Shown here: one piece after another, positions 57,841-64,000 of the stretch | Layout: every line of letters starts with the position of its first letter | Numbering within the stretch: the stretch's first letter is position 1 | DNA from: Cytophaga hutchinsonii ATCC 33406 | Lineage (GTDB): Bacteria > Bacteroidota > Bacteroidia > Cytophagales > Cytophagaceae | Reading direction: 5' to 3' | Length of the DNA stretch: 64,000 nucleotides | NCBI RefSeq assembly: GCF_000014145.1 | Contig: NC_008255.1 | Span: 1,613,501 to 1,677,500, forward strand | Made by a program: the position numbers and the translations under genes | Notes under the pieces: model-generated | Told to the model about the DNA's origin: nothing | What the model saw: the letters and a program-made list of their open reading frames with translations, nothing else | The model's database searches: none

Positions 57841-59036
57841 TATTTGTATAAGGAGGGCTTGGCAGCAAGTACGTGTAAACTATCTGCTTTATAGAAATTG
57901 CTACACGCTTTTAACGTGTCGTTATTCCTGAGATGTATTTGTCCAAGAAAATAATAAGCCTCACCATTAGCCGGGAATCGTTTTATCGTTTTAGCAAGTT
58001 GGGCCAATGCGTAATCTTCGTTGTGTTCATTGTAATGACATACGGCAATTTTAACAGACGCTTCAGCCGATGTAGGGTGCAATGCAAGGAATTTTCTATA
58101 ATTATCACGTGCCTGGTCGTAAAATCTTGTCTGGAAAATAACATCTCCACGGTAATACAGCACACTGTCGTCTCTTTTATAATCAGGCAAGAATGATACT
58201 TTATATAAATTATCTGCCGCTTGTTTGTAGTCGCCGGTTTTTAAACAGGCTTTTATCGATTTTAAACCGACACGTCTTTTATCAACAGGCATTTCGAAAT
58301 TTTCAAAAGAGCGTTTGTAATAAAGTGCAGCTAAGGAGTCTACGTTTCTTGTTTTTTTCAGCAGTTCAATACTTGTTGCATCGAAGTCCGGATCCTGAAA
58401 ATTTTTCTGCAGTTCCAGGTCATAATAAAATAAATCATATGAACTGTTTGTAGCAAACTTTGAGTACAGGTCTCCGATCTTTTCGTTAACCTCCGGGTTT
58501 TTTAAATTTATTTCTAATGCAGAAAAGTAGAAGGATAGTGCCTGCATGTCGTTTCCTCTTGATTCAGCTTTTAATCCTTCATTAAAATATTTTTTTGAAC
58601 TGTAGGTGTTCATAAACGAATAAAACCAGTAGCAGGCGAATATAAATACAACAGCTCCTATGGCAATAGAAATGTAGTAGGTATTTAATTTTTTTTGATA
58701 TGCAGAAGTTCCTGATGCCGCAGGTTTAGGTCTTCTGTATTTAGGTTGCTGGTAGGTTGCTGTTGGCCGTTGATAGGCACGTTGTTGATTTTGTGCCGGC
58801 CTGCTTTGTTGAGCATGCTGCCCATACTGCAAACGGAAATCATAATTTTGCCTTGCTTGCTTATCTGAAAGTATTTGGTATGCTTCGTTTATTTTTTTGA
58901 AATGTTCTTCATAAAAAGCTTCCCCGGGATGTTTATCAGGATGATATTTTTTGGCTAAATCCTTAAATGCTTTTTTTATATCTGCCTCTGAAGCATATTT
59001 TGATACACCTAATAGTTCATAGTATGTAGACGCCAT
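57828..59036 (-). CDS. DnaJ-domain membrane protein with TPR-like repeats
   Basis: 402 residues. J-domain at residues 3-68 with [20 protein letters not shown] and HPD in [19 protein letters not shown]; a Gln/Pro/Tyr-rich linker (72-110); one membrane helix (about 124-146, [20 protein letters not shown]); then TPR-type repeats ([39 protein letters not shown]). A co-chaperone placed on the cytoplasmic face with its TPR array beyond the membrane. Its 3' end overlaps the M1 peptidase start. Confidence 0.88.
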   Translation of the reverse strand: MASTYYELLGVSKYASEADIKKAFKDLAKKYHPDKHPGEAFYEEHFKKINEAYQILSDKQARQNYDFRLQYGQHAQQSRPAQNQQRAYQRPTATYQQPKYRRPKPAASGTSAYQKKLNTYYISIAIGAVVFIFACYWFYSFMNTYSSKKYFNEGLKAESRGNDMQALSFYFSALEINLKNPEVNEKIGDLYSKFATNSSYDLFYYDLELQKNFQDPDFDATSIELLKKTRNVDSLAALYYKRSFENFEMPVDKRRVGLKSIKACLKTGDYKQAADNLYKVSFLPDYKRDDSVLYYRGDVIFQTRFYDQARDNYRKFLALHPTSAEASVKIAVCHYNEHNEDYALAQLAKTIKRFPANGEAYYFLGQIHLRNNDTLKACSNFYKADSLHVLAAKPSLYKYCRN

Positions 59037-59072
59037 AGATAAATTTTTCCTGTAAAGTGTATCAAGATAGAA

Positions 59073-59111
59073 AAAGCCGTTTAGTTCACAAAGTGAAACA
59101 AACGGCTTTTA
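59073..59111. terminator. Terminator hairpin between dprA and the DnaJ-TPR gene
   Basis: AAAAGCCGTTT (59073-59083) pairs with AAACGGCTTTT (59101-59111), with an inner TTCAC/GTGAA stem. Read on the minus strand it ends GGCTTTTTC, 21 bp after the dprA stop. Confidence 0.85.
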
Positions 59112-59131
59112 TCAACGATAGGAGAAATATG

Positions 59132-60226
59132 TTAACGTAAAGAGAATTTTTTGCCCGGAAGCGCCTTCACAATTCCTTTGAACTCCATTTCCAATAATAC
59201 CGAACTGATCTTTTGCATGGATAACTGCGACTTCCAGCTTAATTCATCAATATGTATGCCCTCATTATCGGTAAGTACAGCATAAATCATCAGCTCATCT
59301 TCTTCCAGATCAGCTAAGATAATATGTTTGTGTGCTTGTTGGGAAGGCGTGATGTCCCAGTTTAATAGTTCAATTAAGTCCGCCGCAGACGTTAATGCAT
59401 GCGCTTTATTTTGTTTGATCAGATTGTTACAGCCTTCTGAAGCCATATCCGTTATTCTGCCTGGTACTGCCAGTACTTCCCGGTCATAACTATCAGCAAT
59501 TTCAGCAGTGATCAAAGCACCTCCCGATTGCGTCGCTTCTATAACAATGGTAGCATCTGTCATGCCTGCAATGATGCGGTTTCTGGCTGGAAAGCGCATG
59601 GGTTCTGCAATGGAATCAAATGTATATTCGCTTAATAAACCACCTTGCTCCAACATTTTAAGAGCAGTGTTTTTGTGTACGGAAGGGTAGATGATGTTTG
59701 TGCCATTGGCCATAACACCTATGGTTTCCAGTCCAAGTTCCAATGCGTCGCGGTGCGCCTGTATATCTATTCCATAGGCCAGCCCGCTAACAACAAGCGG
59801 TTTATAAGATGCGATCTCTTCGAGTAATTTCCGTACAACCGATCTTCCGTATTCGGTTGCTTTTCGTGTTCCAACAATCGCAATGGATTTAGGTGGATTA
59901 AGGGCTGATGATCCTTTATAATAGAGAAGTGTAGGAGCATCCGGAATTTGTTTTAGCCGGTTGGGATAATCCGGATCGGTGTAAAAAAGCAATTGCGTGT
60001 CGAGTTTTTGCGCGCGCTCTACAATAGATTCCGCTTCATGTAAAACAGATGCGCTGTAAATATTATCAACCGTAACAGCTCCGATTCCCGGAATGTTTTT
60101 GAGTTTGCCTTTAGGTGTTTTAAAAATCTGTTCGGCGCAGCCGCAATAACTGATCAGCGTTTTAGTTGTAGCTGCGCCAACACCAGGGATAAGGCCCACG
60201 GCAACCTGGTAAATTTTTTCCTGCAT
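59132..60226 (-). CDS. dprA: DNA processing protein DprA/Smf
   Basis: 364 residues. Helix-hairpin-helix region at the N-terminus (LIPGVGAATTKTLISYCG, IPGIGAVTVDNI), the Rossmann-like core with SIAIVGTRKATEYGRSVV, VVSGLAYGIDIQAHRDALE, IAVMANG-like GVMANGTNIIYP, and FPARNRIIAGMTDATIVIEA, and a short winged-helix C-terminus. It loads RecA on incoming single-stranded DNA during natural transformation. Adjacent on the same strand to a MerR regulator gene. Confidence 0.96.
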   Translation of the reverse strand: MQEKIYQVAVGLIPGVGAATTKTLISYCGCAEQIFKTPKGKLKNIPGIGAVTVDNIYSASVLHEAESIVERAQKLDTQLLFYTDPDYPNRLKQIPDAPTLLYYKGSSALNPPKSIAIVGTRKATEYGRSVVRKLLEEIASYKPLVVSGLAYGIDIQAHRDALELGLETIGVMANGTNIIYPSVHKNTALKMLEQGGLLSEYTFDSIAEPMRFPARNRIIAGMTDATIVIEATQSGGALITAEIADSYDREVLAVPGRITDMASEGCNNLIKQNKAHALTSAADLIELLNWDITPSQQAHKHIILADLEEDELMIYAVLTDNEGIHIDELSWKSQLSMQKISSVLLEMEFKGIVKALPGKKFSLR

Positions 60227-60541
60227 AGCTGTGAAGGAATGTTTATTGAAGATTTTATGCTAATTTTTAAAAGTATTACACTTATTTACAAGTGTAAGGT
60301 TTAGAGTGTAAAGTGTAATCGTATCTTTTTTTAGTATATAGTGTAAACGTGTAAAGTGTAGTCGTATCTCTAATCGGTTTCAAATATAATTTAAAAGTCT
60401 GTTTAGATATCAAAAGTAAATATGAATTCGAGTGATTGATAGAGTCTACACTTTACACTTTAAACTCTACACTTATTAAGCTTTACTCTAAAAACTTATT
60501 ACCCCTAAACTATACACACTAATCCACTCTAAACTAGCTCG
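60227..60541. repeat. Intergenic region filled with TTACACT-type repeats
   Basis: A 315-bp gap dominated by copies of GTGTAAAGTGTA and its reverse complement. Two 21-nt direct copies of the form GTGTAAAGTGTA-x-TCGTATCT occur at 60306-60326 and 60349-60369. An inverted copy, TACACTTTACAC, is at 60447-60458, followed by TTTAAACTCTACACTT; a small hairpin (TTACACTT/AAGTGTAA) is at 60276-60297. The related cluster at 24801-24828 shows that the unit is dispersed. Confidence 0.85.
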
Positions 60542-60880
60542 CTATTCCATCTGCTTCTTCAAGTCAACCAAAAAATCCCGTACTTTCTGAAGAGAGTCCA
60601 GTAGTTCCATTTTATCTTTCGATTTATGGCGGTCTACTTTAAGCATTTCTTTTGCACCCTGCAGCGTATACCCGCGTTCTTTTACCAGATTGTAAATGAG
60701 CCTGAAATTCTCAATGTCTTCTTTGGTAAACTGACGGTTTCCGCGACGGTTTTTTTGCGGTTTAAAGATATCGAACTCTGTTTCCCAAAAACGAATCAGG
60801 GAAGGAGCAACTTTAAACATGGCAGAAACCTCGCCAATGCTGAAATATTTTTTTTCTATATCTTTCTCTTTGTAAGGCAA
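60542..60880 (-). CDS. MerR family transcriptional regulator
   Basis: 112 residues. YFSIGEVSAMFKVAPSLIRF then WETEFDIFKPQKNRRGNRQF is the MerR winged-helix domain, followed by a short coiled-coil (SKDKMELLDSLQKVRDFLVD) and no ligand-binding domain. This compact form, with a HxxR/K wing of NRRGNRQF, is common in Bacteroidetes near dprA. Regulated targets unknown. Confidence 0.9.
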   Translation of the reverse strand: MPYKEKDIEKKYFSIGEVSAMFKVAPSLIRFWETEFDIFKPQKNRRGNRQFTKEDIENFRLIYNLVKERGYTLQGAKEMLKVDRHKSKDKMELLDSLQKVRDFLVDLKKQME

Positions 60881-61145
60881 TTTGGTAGCTGTATATGTAT
60901 GAATACCTGAACGCTTATCCTCAAAATTACATATTCCGGCGGTTACATTTCTGCTCTAAACCTTTCAGTATTTTAATTGTTTTCCACATTTCAAGCTTCT
61001 TTGTGGAAAAACCTTCATTATGAAGCCGTTTCGCATTCCAAAAATTACATAAAAAGTTAAATCTGTTCAGTAAAATGGCACTTTTGCCGTGGTTTTTTCC
61101 TAAATTTGAATCTTATAAAATTCTGTTGAAAACCCAATTTTGAGT
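60881..61145. other. Intergenic region between the merR gene and alaS
   Basis: About 265 bp with divergent promoters expected. The alaS promoter box is listed separately. No gene or conserved RNA seen. Confidence 0.5.
61101..61108 (+). promoter_or_regulatory. Possible alaS promoter -7 box
   Basis: TAAATTTG matches TAnnTTTG exactly and lies 38 bp before the alaS ATG. A TTG is present upstream, but the spacing (about 14 nt) is shorter than usual. Confidence 0.35.
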
Positions 61146-63791
61146 ATGTCTTCGTTTATGACCTCAGCCGAAATCCGTCAGCAATTTCTGGATTTCTTTG
61201 CCTCCAAAGGCCACCAAATTGTTCCTTCTGCACCGATCGTAAATAAAAATGATCCGACGTTGATGTTCACAAACGCCGGGATGAATCAATTCAAAGATTA
61301 TTTCCTGGGAAATGAAACGCCTAAATACCGCCGTATTGCCGATACACAAAAATGTTTGCGTGTATCCGGTAAACACAACGATCTGGAAGAGGTGGGTATT
61401 GATACCTATCACCATACCATGTTTGAAATGCTTGGTAACTGGTCGTTCGGAGATTACTTCAAAGAAGAAGCCATTGCCTGGTCTTGGGAATTATTAACTT
61501 CCGTATACAAACTTCCGAAAGACCGTTTGTATGTAACCATTTTTGAAGGCGATGATAAAGAAAAATTAGCTCGCGATACAGAAGCATATAACTTCTGGAA
61601 AAAATGGATCGCTGAAGATCGTATTCTGTTAGGGAATAAAAAAGATAACTTCTGGGAAATGGGTGAGCAAGGCCCATGCGGCCCATGTTCAGAGATTCAC
61701 GTAGATCTTCGTACAGACGAAGAAGTAAAAGCTGTTGATGGTAAAACATTGGTGAACAACGATCACCCGCAGGTTGTAGAGATCTGGAACAACGTATTCA
61801 TACAGTTCAACCGTAAAGCGGATGGCTCGTTGGAAGAACTTCCGGACAAGCACGTAGATACCGGTATGGGTTTCGAACGTCTGTGTATGGCGATTCAAAA
61901 GAAGAAATCAAATTACGATACGGATGTTTTTACACCCATGATTGATTTCGTAGCGAAAGCTGCAGGAATTAAATATGGTGCCGATGAGAAGACTGACATT
62001 GCAATGCGTGTTATGGCCGATCACATCCGTGCAATTTCATTTGTTATCGCAGACGGACAGTTGCCATCGAATAATAAAGCGGGTTACGTGATCCGCCGCA
62101 TTCTGCGTCGTGCCGTGCGTTACGCATATACCTTCTTAAATTTAAAAGAACCGTTCTTATATAAATTGGTTGCTGTATTGGCTGATCAATTGGCGCATGT
62201 GTTCCCTGAATTGAAATCTCAACAGGATTTTGTTGCAAAAGTAGTGCAGGAAGAAGAAATCTCTTTCTTACGCACGCTTGATATTGGTTTGAGTAAATTA
62301 GAGCAGATCAGAGAAGAGTTGAAAGCGAAGAAAGCTACAACCATTGATGGTAAGACTGCTTTTGAATTATACGATACCTTTGGTTTTCCATTAGATCTAA
62401 TTCAGTTGATTGCGCGTGAGAATGGATTGACTGTTGATGAAGCTGGCTTTGATACTGAAATGGCTGCACAGAAACAACGTTCTAAAAAAGCTGCGAGTGT
62501 TGAGACAAGCGACTGGACAATCGTAACAGAAGATGATGAAGTGGAGTTTGTTGGTTATGACCATTTAATTTCTACGTCAAGAATTATTAAATACCGTCAG
62601 GTTAAAACAAAAGGCAAAGATCAGTATCAGCTGGTATTGGATACAACTCCGTTCTATGCGGAGAGCGGTGGACAGGCTGGGGATACGGGTACTTTAGTAC
62701 AAGGTGATAAGAAAATTAAAGTACTGAATACGGTAAAAGAAAATAACCTGATCATTCACATTACGGAACAATTGCCTGCTGACTTAAAAGCTCCGGTCGA
62801 TTGTAAAGTAAATGTATTGCAGCGTTCGCTTACAGAAAACAATCACTCGGCAACACACTTGCTGCATGCTGCATTGAAGCAGGTATTGGGTTCGCATGTA
62901 AATCAAAAAGGTTCATTAGTGAATGAATCGGTATTGCGTTTTGACTTTTCTCATTTCTCTAAAGTAACAGAAGAAGAATTGAAAAAAGTGGAACTGATCG
63001 TAAATGAAAAGATCCGTGAAAATATTTCATTGAACGAAAGACGTAATGTACCGATTGAAGAAGCAAAGAAACTCGGTGCAATGGCCTTGTTCGGTGAGAA
63101 ATATGGGGAATATGTTCGTATGATCACCTTTGATGATTCCTTCTCCCGTGAATTATGCGGTGGTACACACGTTTCTTCTACCGGTAAGATCGGATTCTTT
63201 AAAATTACAAGTGAATCGTCTGTGGCAGCCGGTGTACGCAGGATTGAAGCGTTAACGGCAACTGCTGCGGAGGTATTTGTAGATGAACAGCAAACAACGC
63301 TTGCGAAGATCACTGAACTGATGAAGAATCCAAAAGACTTAGTGAAGTCGTTGGAAGATTTATTGGAAGAGCGTATTGTATTGCAAAAACAATTGGACGA
63401 ATACCAGGCTGAGAAATCAAAAGCAATTGCAAAGTCATTAAAAGATACCGTTGAAAAAGTAGGGGATATCAATGTGATCCGCGCGAAACTTGTATTGCCA
63501 TCAGTTGATGCCATGCGTCAGGTTGCATACGATCTGAAACAAACAGTAGATAATTTACTGCTGGTGCTTGCGGTAAATGTAGATGGCAAACCTAACATTG
63601 CGGTAATGATCTCGGATAATTTAGTTGCAGATAAAGGATTGAATGCGTCGCAGATGATCCGTGAATTGTCGAAAGAAATTCAGGGCGGCGGCGGCGGACA
63701 GCCATTCTACGCTACAGCAGGGGGTAAAGAATTAAATGGATTGGATAAAGTGATTGCAAAATCAAAAGATCTTATTCAGGTGCATGCTTAA
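61146..63791 (+). CDS. alaS: Alanyl-tRNA synthetase
   Basis: Start chosen at the ATG at 61146 (MSSFMTSAEIRQQFLDFF); a TTG two codons before and a Met at 61158 are alternatives. About 881 residues. Class II motif region TNAGMNQFKDYFLGN and DTQKCLRVSGKHNDLEEVG; editing/zinc motifs HSATHLLHAAL and CGGTHVSSTGKIGFF; C-terminal GGGGGQPFYATAGG oligomerisation/DHHA1 region. Charges tRNA-Ala and clears mischarged Ser and Gly. Followed by gatB on the same strand, 21 bp away. Confidence 0.98.
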   Translation: MSSFMTSAEIRQQFLDFFASKGHQIVPSAPIVNKNDPTLMFTNAGMNQFKDYFLGNETPKYRRIADTQKCLRVSGKHNDLEEVGIDTYHHTMFEMLGNWSFGDYFKEEAIAWSWELLTSVYKLPKDRLYVTIFEGDDKEKLARDTEAYNFWKKWIAEDRILLGNKKDNFWEMGEQGPCGPCSEIHVDLRTDEEVKAVDGKTLVNNDHPQVVEIWNNVFIQFNRKADGSLEELPDKHVDTGMGFERLCMAIQKKKSNYDTDVFTPMIDFVAKAAGIKYGADEKTDIAMRVMADHIRAISFVIADGQLPSNNKAGYVIRRILRRAVRYAYTFLNLKEPFLYKLVAVLADQLAHVFPELKSQQDFVAKVVQEEEISFLRTLDIGLSKLEQIREELKAKKATTIDGKTAFELYDTFGFPLDLIQLIARENGLTVDEAGFDTEMAAQKQRSKKAASVETSDWTIVTEDDEVEFVGYDHLISTSRIIKYRQVKTKGKDQYQLVLDTTPFYAESGGQAGDTGTLVQGDKKIKVLNTVKENNLIIHITEQLPADLKAPVDCKVNVLQRSLTENNHSATHLLHAALKQVLGSHVNQKGSLVNESVLRFDFSHFSKVTEEELKKVELIVNEKIRENISLNERRNVPIEEAKKLGAMALFGEKYGEYVRMITFDDSFSRELCGGTHVSSTGKIGFFKITSESSVAAGVRRIEALTATAAEVFVDEQQTTLAKITELMKNPKDLVKSLEDLLEERIVLQKQLDEYQAEKSKAIAKSLKDTVEKVGDINVIRAKLVLPSVDAMRQVAYDLKQTVDNLLLVLAVNVDGKPNIAVMISDNLVADKGLNASQMIRELSKEIQGGGGGQPFYATAGGKELNGLDKVIAKSKDLIQVHA

Positions 63792-63812
63792 TTTTGAGAA
63801 TAGAGAAGAATT

Positions 63813-64000
63813 ATGGATCAGTCAATTATAGATAAATATCAACCGGTTATTGGTTTGGAAGTTCATGCGCAGTTATCTACGCTGAGTAAAATATTTGCTT
63901 CAGACTCAGCAGAGTTCGGCAGTATGCCCAATACCAACGTAAGTGTTATTACACTTGGCCACCCGGGCACATTGCCCAAGCTGAATAAGCGTGTGGTAGA
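63813..64000 (+). CDS. gatB: Asp/Glu-tRNA amidotransferase subunit B, N-terminus only
   Basis: ATG at 63813 opens a frame that leaves the window. It reads [15 protein letters not shown], then [20 protein letters not shown], and [16 protein letters not shown], diagnostic of GatB. In the GatCAB complex it converts Glu-tRNA-Gln and Asp-tRNA-Asn to the amidated forms. Only the first 62 or so codons are visible. Confidence 0.95.
   Translation, partial: MDQSIIDKYQPVIGLEVHAQLSTLSKIFASDSAEFGSMPNTNVSVITLGHPGTLPKLNKRVV

Noticed and set aside
60227-60541. Replication origin (repeats resembling DnaA boxes)
   Set aside because: TTACACT units differ from TTATCCACA and there is no dnaA or dnaN nearby.

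Overview
The window looks like chromosome from a Bacteroidetes bacterium, most probably a Cytophaga-type organism (Cytophaga hutchinsonii or a close relative; inferred from family content, not searched). The supporting families are typical of that phylum: IPExxxVDY next to pyruvate kinase, the acpP-fabF-rnc block, DUF4421, DUF6495, YwqK/MORN repeat proteins and a split MetH. Base composition is AT-rich, Shine-Dalgarno sequences are weak, and a few TAnnTTTG promoter-like boxes occur. No rRNA, tRNA, CRISPR array, prophage or replication origin was seen.

Layout. 1-6.2 kb: a partial transglutaminase/DUF2126 protein running off the left edge, a Ste24-like M48 protease, a Cys-rich small protein and a DUF4421 secreted protein. 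6.2-11.7 kb: the acpP-fabF-rnc block (minus) divergent from IPExxxVDY-pyk, then an M42 aminopeptidase. 11.9-16.1 kb: a DUF72 protein and a gluconate module (GntP permease plus one polypeptide fusing gluconokinase to 6-phosphogluconate dehydrogenase). 16-24.3 kb: a lipoprotein, a J-domain-like protein, MarC, glutaryl-CoA dehydrogenase divergent from a tryptophan-2,3-dioxygenase-like gene, a MORN-repeat protein and a COG2509 flavoprotein. 24.3-36.6 kb: a VRR-NUC nuclease remnant, a CoA-binding protein, gyrB, polyphosphate kinase, a Ca2+-type P-ATPase and three consecutive L,D-transpeptidases.

36.6-43.3 kb is the most unusual stretch. It carries small accessory genes on the minus strand (VOC, SDR, DUF1801, DUF1569, SnoaL/DUF4440, TolB-like). 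Among them are five damaged genes: an RpoA-CTD-like protein with one in-frame stop, two lipoproteins with broken signal-peptide frames, an AHSA1/SRPBCC gene with an internal deletion, and its partner ArsR regulator with three lesions. 43.3-53.7 kb returns to housekeeping: DUF4337, Ppx/GppA, MetH in two genes, MetF overlapping HMG-CoA lyase, a LutA-like Fe-S protein, DUF6495, and an M90/MtfA homologue whose HExxH motif is destroyed.

53.7-54.5 kb holds an IS200/IS605-like (RAYT-like) Y1 transposase framed by REP-like hairpin pairs, beside a decapitated second copy. 54.6-64 kb: an M1 peptidase with an apparent C-terminal outer-membrane barrel, a DnaJ-TPR membrane protein, dprA, a MerR regulator, alaS and the start of gatB.

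Functional links: ppk and ppx give polyphosphate synthesis and breakdown; metH(two parts) and metF give methionine/one-carbon metabolism; the gluconate permease and fused kinase/dehydrogenase give a two-gene route from external gluconate to ribulose-5-phosphate. The strongest leads for new biology are the REP-transposase island, the decaying cluster, the MtfA pseudoenzyme, the GntK-Gnd fusion and the peptidase-barrel fusion.
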